NCBI GenBank assembly: GCA_964616395.1
Contig: CAZTUT010000010.1
Location: 1-38,834 of the forward strand
DNA length: 38,834 bases
Origin: JALHMQ01 sp964616395
Lineage (GTDB): Bacteria > Pseudomonadota > Gammaproteobacteria > Burkholderiales > Burkholderiaceae_F
Reading direction: 5' to 3'
Shown here: in pieces, positions 1 through 9,510 of the stretch
Position numbering within the stretch: the first letter of the stretch is position 1
How the letters are laid out: each line of letters begins with the position of its first letter
Notes under the pieces: model-generated
The model's database searches: none
Seen by the model: the letters and a program-made list of their open reading frames with translations, nothing else
What the model was told of the DNA's origin: nothing
Position numbers and translations under genes: made by a program

Positions 1-402
1 GTGCAGGACGCGGTCAACCGCTGGTGGTGGCCGAGCCTGATGATGTTCGGCCCGCACGACAAGGACTCGCCGCACAGCGGCGACTCGATGCGCTGGGGCA
101 TCAAGCGCATCAGCAACGACGACCTGCGGCAGAAATTCGTCGACGCCACGGTGCCGCAGGCGCGCGTGCTCGGCGTTGAACTGCCCGATCCGCTGCTCAA
201 GTGGAACGAGGAGCGCGGCCACTTCGACTTCGGCCCGATCGACTGGCCGGAGTTCTACAACGTCGTCGCCGGCCATGGCGCCTGCGCGCGCGACCGCCTG
301 GCCACCCGCGTCAGCGCCTGGGAAGACGGCGCCTGGGTGCGCGAAGCCGCTGTCGCCTACGCCGACAAGCAGGCCGCGCGCGCTCAGCGCGCTGCCGAGT
401 AA
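1..402 (+). CDS. paaA: Phenylacetyl-CoA epoxidase catalytic subunit PaaA, C-terminal part
   Basis: This is the last 133 residues of PaaA; the gene begins before the window, so the GTG at base 1 is an internal valine codon rather than a start. PaaA is the di-iron oxygenase subunit of the phenylacetyl-CoA 1,2-epoxidase, which acts in the cytoplasm together with PaaB, PaaC and PaaE. The visible part has PaaA-like stretches such as WWWPSLMMFGP near its start and GVELPDPLL with DWPEFYNVV later on. The di-iron ligands lie upstream and cannot be checked here. The identity is strengthened by paaB, paaC, paaD and paaE following in the usual order on the same strand. The end is a TAA at 400-402. Confidence 0.93.
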   Translation: MQDAVNRWWWPSLMMFGPHDKDSPHSGDSMRWGIKRISNDDLRQKFVDATVPQARVLGVELPDPLLKWNEERGHFDFGPIDWPEFYNVVAGHGACARDRLATRVSAWEDGAWVREAAVAYADKQAARAQRAAE

Positions 403-434
403 TCGATGACCACGCGGGCGGCGAGCAGGGGTTC

Positions 435-455
435 CAAGGGGGGGCAGCCCCCTTG
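435..455 (+). other. GC-rich hairpin between paaA and paaB
   Basis: The paaA-paaB gap is 135 bp, unusually long for this operon. It contains an inverted repeat, CAAGGGGG / CCCCCTTG, with an 8-bp stem and a GGCAG loop. No T-run follows, so it is more likely an mRNA-stability or processing element than a terminator. The perfect arms are seen directly; the role is inferred. Confidence 0.5.
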
Positions 456-537
456 CATCCCGACCAGCCCGGCGGCCATTCGCCAACCCCGACGCCGCTG
501 ACCGCCCAATCCGGCAACCAATCTAGAAGGAACCGAA

Positions 538-831
538 ATGACCCAATCCGCCCGCGAATGGCCCCTGTGGGAAGTGTTTATCCGCAGCCGCAACGGCCTC
601 GATCACAAGCACTGCGGCAGCGTGCATGCGCCCGACGCGCGGATCGCGCTGCAGAACGCACGCGATGTCTACACGCGCCGGATGGAAGGCGTGAGCATCT
701 GGGTCGTCAAGGCCACCGACATCCATGCGTCCGATCCGGACGCCAAGCCCGAGCTGTTCGATCCGGCCGACGACAAGATCTACCGTCATCCGACTTTCTA
801 CACGCTGCCCGAAGAAGTCAACCACATGTAG
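538..831 (+). CDS. paaB: Phenylacetyl-CoA epoxidase subunit PaaB
   Basis: A 97-residue protein, the normal size for PaaB, a small non-catalytic subunit of the phenylacetyl-CoA epoxidase complex. It has the family signatures WPLWEVFIRS near the N-terminus, the central SVHAPDARIALQNARDVYTR segment, and the tail IYRHPTFYTLPEEVNHM. The ATG is preceded by AAGGAA seven bases upstream, which fixes the start. It sits between paaA and paaC in the standard gene order. PaaB is thought to help organise the PaaA-PaaC core and its interaction with the reductase PaaE. No unusual feature is visible within the gene. Confidence 0.95.
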   Translation: MTQSAREWPLWEVFIRSRNGLDHKHCGSVHAPDARIALQNARDVYTRRMEGVSIWVVKATDIHASDPDAKPELFDPADDKIYRHPTFYTLPEEVNHM

Positions 832-904
832 GTGGCGCCAGCGGCGCCGACGGCAGTCCCGCACTGCCGCGCGCCCTCTGGCTGCCTCCGCCCGGAGACA
901 TCGC

Positions 905-1678
905 ATGACGCAACTATCCGACCTGACCCGCGAACAGCACGTGCAGACCGTGCTGCGCGTGGCTGACACCTCGCTGATCCTCGGTCAGCGCCTGTCAGAG
1001 TGGTGCGGCCACGGCCCGATCCTCGAAGAGGACATCGCGATCACCAACATCGCGCTCGACCTGGTCGGGCAGGCGCGGCTGCTGCTCACGCATGCCGGTC
1101 GCATCGAAGGCCAGGGCCGCGACGAGGACCAGCTTGCCTTCCTGCGCGACGAGAACGCGTTTCGCAACCTGTCGATCGTCGAGCTGCCGAACCGCGACTT
1201 CGCCCGCACGATGCTGCGCAACTTCCTGATCGCGGCCTGGCAGGACGCGCTGTGGCGCGCGCTGGCCGCGAGCAGCGATGCCGAACTGGCCGCGATCGCC
1301 GCCAAGAGCGCCAAGGAGACCCGCTACCACCTGCAGCATGCCGGTGACTGGGTGATCCGGCTCGGCGACGGCACCGCCGAGTCGAAGCGCCGCGTGCAGC
1401 GCGCGCTCGACGATCTGTGGCTGTATACGGCCGAGTTCTTTGCCGACGACGATCTCGACCGTGCTGCCGCCGAGGCCGGCCTCGCGCCGCTGCCGTCGTC
1501 GCTCTCTGCTGGCTGGGAGGCCACCGTGCTGCCGGTGCTGGCCGAGGCCACGCTGGCGGTGCCGAAGCGCGGCCCGTTCATGTCGTATGGCCGGATCGGC
1601 CGCCACACCGAGCATCTGGGCCATCTGCTGGCGCCGATGCAGGCGATGCAGCGCGCGCACCCGGGCTGCCAGTGGTGA
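905..1678 (+). CDS. paaC: Phenylacetyl-CoA epoxidase structural subunit PaaC
   Basis: This 257-residue protein matches PaaC, the ferritin-like structural partner of PaaA in the phenylacetyl-CoA epoxidase. Recognisable stretches are the helix with LGQRLSEWCGHGPILEED near residue 25, ITNIALDLVGQARLLL, and the C-terminal GRIGRHTEHLGHLLAPMQ. The start at 905 is chosen for a GGAGA ribosome binding site and for agreement with the family; reading the frame further upstream would run back into paaB. The site reads GGAGACA, part of the motif discussed with the candidate small RNA. Its stop TGA shares one base with the paaD start, so the two genes are translationally coupled. Confidence 0.95.
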   Translation: MTQLSDLTREQHVQTVLRVADTSLILGQRLSEWCGHGPILEEDIAITNIALDLVGQARLLLTHAGRIEGQGRDEDQLAFLRDENAFRNLSIVELPNRDFARTMLRNFLIAAWQDALWRALAASSDAELAAIAAKSAKETRYHLQHAGDWVIRLGDGTAESKRRVQRALDDLWLYTAEFFADDDLDRAAAEAGLAPLPSSLSAGWEATVLPVLAEATLAVPKRGPFMSYGRIGRHTEHLGHLLAPMQAMQRAHPGCQW

Positions 1679-2184
1679 TGACGCAGTCGCCGGTGCTGAC
1701 CGCCGAGCGCGCCTGGGAGGCGCTGCGCGGCGTGCCCGATCCCGAGATCCCGGTGATCTCGGTGACCGAGCTTGGCATCGTGCGCGACGTGCAGGTCCGC
1801 GGAGATGCGGTCGAGGTCGCGGTCACGCCGACCTACTCCGGTTGTCCTGCGACCGAGGTGATCGAAAGCGACATCGTGGCAGCGCTGCAGGCGGCGGGTG
1901 CGCGTCAGGTACAGGTGCGAAAGCAGCTGGCGCCGGCGTGGACCACCGACTGGATCGATCCAGCCGCGCGCGAGCGGCTGCGCGCGTGGGGCATCGTGCC
2001 GCCGGGCGAGCGCGCGCCGGCCACTGGCGCGCAGCCGGTCCGCTTCGTGCCGCGCAAGCTCGCGTGCCCGCGCTGTGGCAGCGGCAACACCGAGAGCCTG
2101 TCGCAGTTCGGCGCCACCGCGTGCAAGGCGCTGTATCGCTGCCGCGGTTGCGGCGAGCCGTTCGAATATTTCAAACCCATCTGA
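1678..2184 (+). CDS. paaD: Phenylacetate degradation protein PaaD (Fe-S maturation factor type)
   Basis: A 168-residue PaaD. The N-terminal two thirds is a DUF59/MIP18 domain with VPDPEIPVISVTELGIV and the conserved TYSGCPATE around Cys56. The C-terminal part is a zinc ribbon with Cys130, Cys133, Cys155 and Cys158 (CPRCG and CRGCG) ending in FEYFK, as in other PaaD proteins. It is needed for epoxidase activity and is thought to help mature the metal or Fe-S centre of the complex. The ATG overlaps the paaC TGA by one base. The paaE start follows 13 bases after its stop. Confidence 0.94.
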   Translation: MTQSPVLTAERAWEALRGVPDPEIPVISVTELGIVRDVQVRGDAVEVAVTPTYSGCPATEVIESDIVAALQAAGARQVQVRKQLAPAWTTDWIDPAARERLRAWGIVPPGERAPATGAQPVRFVPRKLACPRCGSGNTESLSQFGATACKALYRCRGCGEPFEYFKPI

Positions 2185-2197
2185 TCGAGGTGGTTCG

Positions 2198-3268
2198 ATG
2201 ACCCCCCGTTTCCATACCCTGAAGATTGCCGAGGTCCGGCGCGAGACGCCGGAGTCGGTGAGCCTGCGCTTCGACCTGCCGTCCGAGCTGCGCGCCGACT
2301 ACGCGTTCGCGCCCGGCCAGCATCTGGCGCTGCGCGCCACCATCGATGGCCATGAGGTGCGCCGCTCGTACTCGATCTGCGCCGGCGCCGATGACGGCGA
2401 ACTGCGGGTGGCGATCCGCAAGGTCAACGGCGGCCTGTTCTCGACCTGGGCCAACGACCGGCTCAAGGCGGGCGATGCCATCGACGTGATGACGCCCGAC
2501 GGCCGCTTCACGGTGCCGATGGACGCCAGCCACGCGCGCCACTACGTGGCCTTTGCCGCCGGCAGCGGCATCACGCCGATCCTGTCGCTGGCCAAGACGC
2601 TGCTGCGGCGCGAGCCGGCATCGCGCTTCACGCTGGTCTACGGCAATCGCCGCGCGGCGACCAGCATGTTCCTGGAGGAACTCGAAGACCTGAAGGACCG
2701 GTTCCTGACGCGTTTCGTGCTCTACAACGTGTTCTCGCGCGAGGAGCAGGAGGTGCCGCTGTTCAACGGTCGCATCGACGGCGAGCGCGTGCGCGCGTTC
2801 CTCGACATGCTGATTCCGGCCAGCACGATCGACGACGCCTTCGTCTGCGGTCCGGCGTCGATGATCGACGAGGTCGAAGCCGCGCTGCTGGCGGCCGGCG
2901 TGGCGCGCGGGCACGTGCACGTCGAGCGCTTCGGCACGCCGGGCACGAGTGCTGATGCGACCCCGGAGCCTGCGGCCGACGCCACCGGCGCGATGGTCAC
3001 GTTCGTCGTCGACGGGCTACGCCGCGAGATCGAGTTCAAGCCCGAGCACGGCAGCCTGCTGGATGCGGGCGCGGCCGCCGGTCTCGACCTGCCGTTTTCG
3101 TGCAAGGGCGGCATGTGCTGTACCTGCCGAGCCAAGCTGGTGCAGGGCGAGGTCAAGATGCGCAAGAACTTCGCGCTCGAAGCCGCCGATCTCGAGGCCG
3201 GCTTCGTGCTGACCTGCCAGGCCTACCCGCTGAGCGACCGCGTGCTGCTGTCGTTCGACGAGCGCTGA
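2198..3268 (+). CDS. paaE: Phenylacetyl-CoA epoxidase reductase PaaE
   Basis: A 356-residue NADPH-dependent electron-transfer subunit that feeds electrons to PaaA. Domains in order are an FAD-binding barrel with RSYS at residues 56-59, an NAD(P)-binding domain with GSGITP at 122-127 and FVCGPASMI later, and a C-terminal plant-type [2Fe-2S] ferredoxin domain. The cluster ligands are Cys302, Cys307, Cys310 and Cys340 in the expected Cx4Cx2CxnC pattern. The start is preceded by GAGG seven bases upstream. All functional motifs appear intact. It ends the visible paaABCDE run; the ring-opening and beta-oxidation genes are not downstream, so they probably lie before the window or elsewhere. Confidence 0.95.
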   Translation: MTPRFHTLKIAEVRRETPESVSLRFDLPSELRADYAFAPGQHLALRATIDGHEVRRSYSICAGADDGELRVAIRKVNGGLFSTWANDRLKAGDAIDVMTPDGRFTVPMDASHARHYVAFAAGSGITPILSLAKTLLRREPASRFTLVYGNRRAATSMFLEELEDLKDRFLTRFVLYNVFSREEQEVPLFNGRIDGERVRAFLDMLIPASTIDDAFVCGPASMIDEVEAALLAAGVARGHVHVERFGTPGTSADATPEPAADATGAMVTFVVDGLRREIEFKPEHGSLLDAGAAAGLDLPFSCKGGMCCTCRAKLVQGEVKMRKNFALEAADLEAGFVLTCQAYPLSDRVLLSFDER

Positions 3269-3322
3269 TCGCCACGCGTCGATCCGATTCATCTCGCCAG
3301 CAGCGCAACCACGGAGCATCGA

Positions 3323-4062
3323 TTGGCCAGGACCCGGGCAGCGGATTTCGAGCAGCAGCGCGACAACATCCTCGCGATGGCGGCGCGGCTGTTCGCCGAC
3401 CGTGGCTATGCGGCCGGGTCGATTGCCGATCTGGCTGCCGGCTGCGGCATCAGCAAGGCGCTGCTGTATCACTACTACCGCGACAAGGAACAGCTGCTGT
3501 TCGACATCGTCGACCGCTACATCGACAGCCTGCAACTGATCGTCGATGACGTGGCCACCGAAGGCCTCGCGCCGCGCGATCACCTGCGCCGGCTGATCGA
3601 GCGCTTCATGGCGACCTACGAGCACGCCGCCGCCTACCATCGGGTGCTGGTCCAGGACGTCAAGTACCTGAACGCGCCACACCGGCGCCGGGTGCTGGCC
3701 AAGCAGAGCCGGGTGGTCGACAGCTTCGCCGAGGTGATCGCTGCGGTTTCTCCGCAACTGGCGCAGCGCGAACTGCTCAAACCGGTGACGATGACGCTGT
3801 TCGGCATGATCAACTGGACCTTCACCTGGCTGAAGGAGCGCGGGCCGGTCACTTATGCGCAGATGGCGCCGGTGGTCACCGACCTGTTCCTCGGCGGTGT
3901 GCTGGCGCTGCCTGCGTCGGTGCCGCCCGATACGCCAGCGCGCTCGCGGCCGGCGCCGCCGCCGCGCCGCCGTGCCGCACCGCCGCCGCCGGTGCCCGAC
4001 CAACTTCCCCGCCGTGCGCCACGCGCCCGTGCGTCCGTCCGTAAGCCCGAGGAGATTGCAAC

Positions 4063-4066
<4 letters not shown>
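3323..4066 (+). CDS. paaR: TetR-family regulator, probable PaaR
   Basis: This 247-residue TetR-type repressor has its helix-turn-helix in roughly residues 12-60, with NILAMAARLFADRGY and GISKALLYHYYRDKEQLL. The ligand domain follows to about residue 195. The start is a TTG with GGAG six bases upstream. Its place between paaE and the thiolase fits PaaR-type TetR regulators of Burkholderiales, which respond to phenylacetyl-CoA; that assignment rests on context and N-terminal resemblance. The last 50 residues are an unusual proline- and arginine-rich tail, with PAPPPRRRAAPPPP. The stop overlaps the next start (TTGA), so regulator and thiolase are co-translated. I could not recognise an operator in the 54-bp gap upstream. 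Confidence 0.75.
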
Positions 4067-5262
<1,196 letters not shown>

Positions 5263-5268
5263 TCGAAC

Positions 5269-5306
5269 AAGCTGCGGCGCGATCACCGGGTTTCCCGGTT
5301 GCGCTG
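5269..5306 (+). terminator. Hairpin after the thiolase, possible terminator
   Basis: Just after the thiolase stop there is a perfect ACCGGG-TTT-CCCGGT stem-loop at 5285-5299. It is extended by an imperfect outer stem, GCGGCGC against GCGCTGC. There is no clear T-run after it, so Rho-independent termination is doubtful. It may still separate the paa/pcaF unit from the liv transporter, which has its own strong ribosome binding site 50 bases on. Confidence 0.4.
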
Positions 5307-5355
5307 CCAACATGTTTCACGTCAGGAAGTCGAGTCACAGCAATTCACCGTCACA

Positions 5356-5366
5356 GAGGAGACAAC
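5356..5366 (+). promoter_or_regulatory. livK ribosome binding site, complementary to the candidate sRNA
   Basis: The livK start is preceded by GAGGAGACAAC, ending one base before the ATG. These 11 bases are perfectly complementary to the minus-strand transcript over 28511-28521. The pairing would cover the whole Shine-Dalgarno region. The complementarity is seen directly; regulation is inferred. Confidence 0.5.
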
Positions 5367-5367
5367 G

Positions 5368-6525
5368 ATGAAGTTCACCACCCGCTTGATGGCGGCCGCG
5401 ATCGCGGCCGCTGGCTTGAGCCTCGCGCATGCGCAGCAGACGCCGGTCCGGGTCGGCGTTACGGTCTCGGCAACCGGTCCCGCGGCCTCGCTGGGTATTC
5501 CCGAACGCAACACGTTCCCGCTGATGCCCAAGACGATCGGCGGCCGTGCAGTCGAGTACATCGTGCTCGACGACGCTTCCGACACCACGACCGCGGTCAA
5601 GAACACGCGCAAGCTCATCACCGAGGACAAGGTCGATGTGGTTGTCGGCTCGACCACCACGCCCAACTCGCTGGCGATGATCGATGCCGCAGCCGAGACC
5701 GAGACGCCGATGATCTCGATGGCTGCGTCGAGCCGCATCGTCGAGCCGATGGATGCCAAGCGCCGCTGGGTCTTCAAGACGCCGCAGAACGACCAGCAGA
5801 TGGCGGTCGTGATCGTCTCGCACATGCTCAGCGCGGGCCTCAAGAGCGTGGCTTTCATCGGCTTTGCCGATGCGTACGGCGAAGGCTGGTGGAACGAGTT
5901 CAATAAGATCGCCACGGCGCGCGGCCTGAAGGTGGTGGCCAGCGAGCGCTACCAGCGGACCGATACCTCGGTCACCGGCCAGGTGCTCAAGATCATCGCG
6001 TCGCGTCCTGATGCCGTGCTGATCGCCGGTTCCGGCACGCCGGCCGCACTGCCCCAGAAGACGCTCAAGGAGCGCGGCTTCGGCGGCACCATCTATCAGA
6101 CGCACGGCGTGGCCAACAACGACTTCCTGCGCGTCTGCGGCAAGGATTGCGAAGGCACGCTGTTGCCTGCCGGTCCGGTGCTCGTGGCCGATCAGCTTCC
6201 CGCCGACCATCCGGTCAAGAAGTCTGCGCTGGCCTATGTGCAGGCGTACGAGGCCGTGCACGGCAAGGGCAGCACGTCGACCTTCGGCGCGCATGCATGG
6301 GACGCCGGCATCCTGCTGCAGGCGGCGATTCCGGTCGCGCTGAAGAAGGCTCAGCCGGGCACCAAGGAGTTCCGCGCGGCGCTTCGCGAGGCGCTTGAAG
6401 GGGTGAAGAACGCCGCGGGTGCGCACGGCATCTTCAACATGAGCCCGACCGACCATCTGGGTCTGGATCAGCGCGCTGCGGTGATGGTGCGCATCACGAA
6501 CGGCGGCTGGCAACTCGTCAAGTAG
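5368..6525 (+). CDS. Periplasmic binding protein of a Liv-type ABC transporter
   Basis: A 385-residue Leu/Ile/Val-type (Peripla_BP_6) receptor. It has a Sec signal peptide of about 22 residues ending LSLAHA before QQ. The mature protein starts with VRVGVTVSATGPAASLGIPERN, typical of the family. It captures a small amphipathic or aromatic substrate in the periplasm and hands it to the LivH/LivM channel encoded downstream. Relatives carry branched-chain amino acids, amides, urea or aromatic acids. The position directly after paa/pcaF suggests phenylacetate, a related aromatic acid or phenylalanine, but this is inference. The start is fixed by AGAGGAGA. A strong hairpin follows the stop. Confidence 0.88.
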   Translation: MKFTTRLMAAAIAAAGLSLAHAQQTPVRVGVTVSATGPAASLGIPERNTFPLMPKTIGGRAVEYIVLDDASDTTTAVKNTRKLITEDKVDVVVGSTTTPNSLAMIDAAAETETPMISMAASSRIVEPMDAKRRWVFKTPQNDQQMAVVIVSHMLSAGLKSVAFIGFADAYGEGWWNEFNKIATARGLKVVASERYQRTDTSVTGQVLKIIASRPDAVLIAGSGTPAALPQKTLKERGFGGTIYQTHGVANNDFLRVCGKDCEGTLLPAGPVLVADQLPADHPVKKSALAYVQAYEAVHGKGSTSTFGAHAWDAGILLQAAIPVALKKAQPGTKEFRAALREALEGVKNAAGAHGIFNMSPTDHLGLDQRAAVMVRITNGGWQLVK

Positions 6526-6540
6526 AGGCTGCTGTTCAGG

Positions 6541-6566
6541 GAGGGCGCGCCGCGTGGCGCGCCCTC
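6541..6566 (+). terminator. Intra-operon hairpin between livK and livH
   Basis: GAGGGCGCGCC and GGCGCGCCCTC form a perfect 11-bp stem with a GCGT loop, 16 bases after the binding-protein stop. No T-run follows. In ABC operons such a hairpin after the receptor gene often protects the upstream mRNA or attenuates readthrough, keeping the receptor more abundant than the permeases. The stem is certain; the function is inferred. Confidence 0.6.
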
Positions 6567-6631
6567 AAACCGTTCCGGCAGCTGCGCCATCAGGCTGTCT
6601 TTCCGCTACCCATCCGCCGAGACGACTCCGC

Positions 6632-7669
6632 ATGGATCTGCAAATCGCCCTGCTGCTGGGGCAGGACGGCATCACGAACGGCTTCATTTACGCGCTGCTC
6701 GCGCTGGCACTCGTGCTGGCCTTTGCCGTGACGCGCGTGATTTTCATCCCGCAGGGCGAATTCGTTGCCTACGGCGCGCTGACGCTGGTCGCGCTGCAGG
6801 CTGGCATGCTGCCCGGCACGTTGTGGCTGCTGATCGGCTGCGGGCTGCTGGTGGCGCTGGTCGACGGCGTGGCCGCGATCCGCAGCCGGCAGATGATGCG
6901 GCTGCCGGCCATCGTCGGCTGGAACCTGGCATTGCCGCTTGGCTTATGGGCCGTCCTGTCGATGCTTGACCCGAAGGGCTTGCCAATGGCGCTGCAGATC
7001 GCGCTGGCACTCATTGTCATCGTGCCTCTCGGTCCAATGTTGTACCGACTCGCCTATCAGCCGTTGGCCGGCGCGCCGGTGCTGGTGCTGCTGATTGTTT
7101 CGGTGGCCGTACACGTGGTGATGGTCGGCCTTGGCCTGTTCCTGTTCGGTGCCGAGGGGTCGCGCACGCCGCCGTTTTCCGACGGCCGTTTCGAGTTCGC
7201 CGGCATGACCATCAGCGCGCAGACGTTGTGGGTGATCGGCTGCTCAGCGGCGCTGATCCTGATTCTCTACCTGCTGTTCGAGCGCACGCTGTACGGCAAG
7301 GCATTGCGCGCTACCGCGGTCAACCGCCTGGGCGCGCGGCTGATGGGCATTCCCACCACGCTGGCAGGCAAGCTGAGCTTCATGCTGTGCGCGCTGATCG
7401 GCGCGCTCAGCGGCATCCTGATCGCGCCGATCACCACGATCTACTACGACACCGGCTTCCTGATTGGTCTCAAGGGCTTCGTCGGCGCCATCATTGGTGG
7501 GCTGGCCAGCTATCCGGTGGCGGCGGTTGGCGCGCTGCTGGTCGGCCTGCTCGAGTCCTACTCCAGCTTCTGGGCGTCGGCCTACAAGGAGGTGATCGTC
7601 TTCACGCTGATCATCCCGGTGCTGCTGTGGCGCTCGCTGCGCACGCATCATGTCGAGGAGGAGGAATGA
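6632..7669 (+). CDS. livH: ABC transporter permease, LivH type
   Basis: A 345-residue inner-membrane permease of the LivH family with about eight or nine hydrophobic segments. It has the family's N-terminal GITNGFIYALLALALVLAF and VTRVIFIPQGEFVAYGAL, and the later KGFVGAIIGGLASYPVAAVGALLVGLLESY. It is somewhat longer than the usual roughly 300 residues. With the fused LivM-LivG protein it forms the channel for the substrate bound by the upstream receptor. The stop TGA lies inside the next start (ATGA), so translation is coupled. The start at 6632 is chosen because the conserved region begins there. A GAGA lies about eight bases upstream. Confidence 0.9.
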   Translation: MDLQIALLLGQDGITNGFIYALLALALVLAFAVTRVIFIPQGEFVAYGALTLVALQAGMLPGTLWLLIGCGLLVALVDGVAAIRSRQMMRLPAIVGWNLALPLGLWAVLSMLDPKGLPMALQIALALIVIVPLGPMLYRLAYQPLAGAPVLVLLIVSVAVHVVMVGLGLFLFGAEGSRTPPFSDGRFEFAGMTISAQTLWVIGCSAALILILYLLFERTLYGKALRATAVNRLGARLMGIPTTLAGKLSFMLCALIGALSGILIAPITTIYYDTGFLIGLKGFVGAIIGGLASYPVAAVGALLVGLLESYSSFWASAYKEVIVFTLIIPVLLWRSLRTHHVEEEE

Positions 7670-9510
7670 AGTCCGTCGGCCTGTCGCCGCGGATGCTGTT
7701 CGCGGCCTTCGTCCTGCTGCTCGCGCTGGCGCCACTGGTGCTGCCGGAGTTCACGGTCACGCTGCTCAATTACATCGGCCTGTACGCGCTGGTGGCACTG
7801 GGTCTGGTGCTGTTGACCGGGGTTGGCGGCCTGACCTCGTTCGGGCAGGCGGCGTTTGTCGGTCTGGGGGCCTACACCACCGCTGTGTTGACCACCGCGA
7901 CCGAGTTGCCGGTCTGGCTGGCCTGGATCGGATCGAGCGCCTGGCTGGCGCTTCTTGCCGGCTTGCTGCTGACTGCGTTGTTCGCCGTGGTGCTGGGCTC
8001 GATGACGCTCAAGCTCTCGGGTCACTACCTGCCGCTGGGAACGATCGCCTGGGGCATCAGCCTGTACTTCCTGTTCGGCAACATGCAGTTCCTCGGGGGC
8101 TTCACCGGCCTGAGCGGGATCGCGCCGATCACGATCTTCGGCCATGCGCTCGAAAGCGGGCGCGAGATCTTCTATCTGATCTGGCTGTTCCTGCTGGCTG
8201 GAATCGTGACGACGCGCAACCTGCTCGATTCGCGCGAGGGCCGCGCGATTCGCGCGCTCAAGGGCGGCATGGTGATGGCCGAATCGATGGGCGTGAACAC
8301 CGCCGCATCACGGATGGCGATCTTCGTGCTGGCCGCGCTGCACGCCTGTGCCAGCGGCTGGCTGTACGCGCACATGCAGCGCTTTCTGAATCCCACGCCA
8401 TTTTCCCTGCACACCGGCATCGAATACCTGTTCATGGCGGTGGTCGGCGGCGCAGGCCACGTCTGGGGTGCGCTGCTCGGCGCAGGCGTGATCACGATCT
8501 CCAAGCAGTGGCTGCAGGATGTGCTGCCGAAGCTGCTCGGCGACTCCGGCAACTTTGAAGTCGTGGTGTTCGGCATCGTGATGATCATCGTGCTGCAACG
8601 CGCCCGCGACGGCCTGTGGCCGGTGGTCACCCGCAGTTTCGAGTGGCTGACGCAGCGCGTCGGCCTGTCGCTGGGCGCCGCGCCGCGTCGCATCGCCGCG
8701 CAGGCGCCGCCACTCGAGCGCCAGCCGCTGCCGGCCACGGGCGAGGTGCTGCTCGAGGCGCGCGGCGTGACCAAGCGCTTTGGCGGACTGGTGGCGGTCA
8801 ACGACATGAGCCTGACCGTGCGCGCCGGCGAGATCGTGGCGCTGATCGGCCCCAACGGCGCCGGCAAGAGCACGATGTTCAACCTGATGTCGGGCGTGCT
8901 CGATCCCACCGAAGGCGAGGTGATGCTGCGTGGCCGCCAGATGGCGGGACACAGCGCGCGCGAGGTAGCCGCCCTGGGGCTGTCGCGCACGTTCCAGCAC
9001 GTGAAGCTGCTGGGCCAGATGAGTGTGCTCGACAACGTGGCCATCGGTGCGCACCGGCGCGAGAACCCGGGGCTGCTGACCGGCGTGCTGACCGGCGCAT
9101 GGCGGCTGGACCGCGCCCAGGAGGCGCGCCTGCTGGCCGAAGCTGCGCGCCAGATCGAACGAGTCGGGCTGTCCGAGCATATGTACGAAGCGGCCGGCAG
9201 CCTGCCGCTGGGCAAGCAGCGGGTGCTGGAAGTGGCGCGTGCGCTGTGCGCCGATCCGTGCCTGGTGCTGCTGGATGAACCCGCCGCCGGCCTGCGCTAC
9301 CTCGAGAAGCGCGCGCTCGCAGACCTGCTGCGCAAGCTGCGCAGCGAGGGCGTGTCGATCCTGCTGGTCGAGCACGACATGGACTTCGTCATGGGACTGG
9401 TCGATCGCGTCTACGTGATGGAGTTCGGCCAGAAGATCGCCGAGGGCCTGCCGCAGCAGGTGCAGGCCGATCCACGCGTGCTGGAAGCCTATCTCGGAGG
9501 CATCGAATGA
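7666..9510 (+). CDS. Fused ABC permease-ATPase (LivM-LivG)
   Basis: One 614-residue chain combines a LivM-type permease (about residues 1-330) and a LivG-type ATPase (about 365-614). The permease half has the LivM hallmark LVLLTGVGGLTSFGQAAFVGLGAY region. The ATPase half has Walker A GPNGAGKS at 395-402 and Walker B LVLLDEP with Asp537 and Glu538. The signature motif is unusual: LPLGKQR at 513-519 instead of LSGGQ or LSYGQ, and the D-loop reads AAGLRYLEK. The fusion fixes the permease-to-ATPase stoichiometry. Both ends overlap neighbouring genes by ATGA. I know such fusions from Comamonadaceae-like genomes, so it is unusual but not unique. Confidence 0.9.
   Translation: MKSVGLSPRMLFAAFVLLLALAPLVLPEFTVTLLNYIGLYALVALGLVLLTGVGGLTSFGQAAFVGLGAYTTAVLTTATELPVWLAWIGSSAWLALLAGLLLTALFAVVLGSMTLKLSGHYLPLGTIAWGISLYFLFGNMQFLGGFTGLSGIAPITIFGHALESGREIFYLIWLFLLAGIVTTRNLLDSREGRAIRALKGGMVMAESMGVNTAASRMAIFVLAALHACASGWLYAHMQRFLNPTPFSLHTGIEYLFMAVVGGAGHVWGALLGAGVITISKQWLQDVLPKLLGDSGNFEVVVFGIVMIIVLQRARDGLWPVVTRSFEWLTQRVGLSLGAAPRRIAAQAPPLERQPLPATGEVLLEARGVTKRFGGLVAVNDMSLTVRAGEIVALIGPNGAGKSTMFNLMSGVLDPTEGEVMLRGRQMAGHSAREVAALGLSRTFQHVKLLGQMSVLDNVAIGAHRRENPGLLTGVLTGAWRLDRAQEARLLAEAARQIERVGLSEHMYEAAGSLPLGKQRVLEVARALCADPCLVLLDEPAAGLRYLEKRALADLLRKLRSEGVSILLVEHDMDFVMGLVDRVYVMEFGQKIAEGLPQQVQADPRVLEAYLGGIE

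Noticed and set aside
2171..2920. Long minus-strand open frames under paaE and similar ones throughout the window
   Set aside because: High GC content makes stop codons rare in antisense frames. These lack ribosome binding sites and family motifs, while the opposite strand encodes clear proteins.
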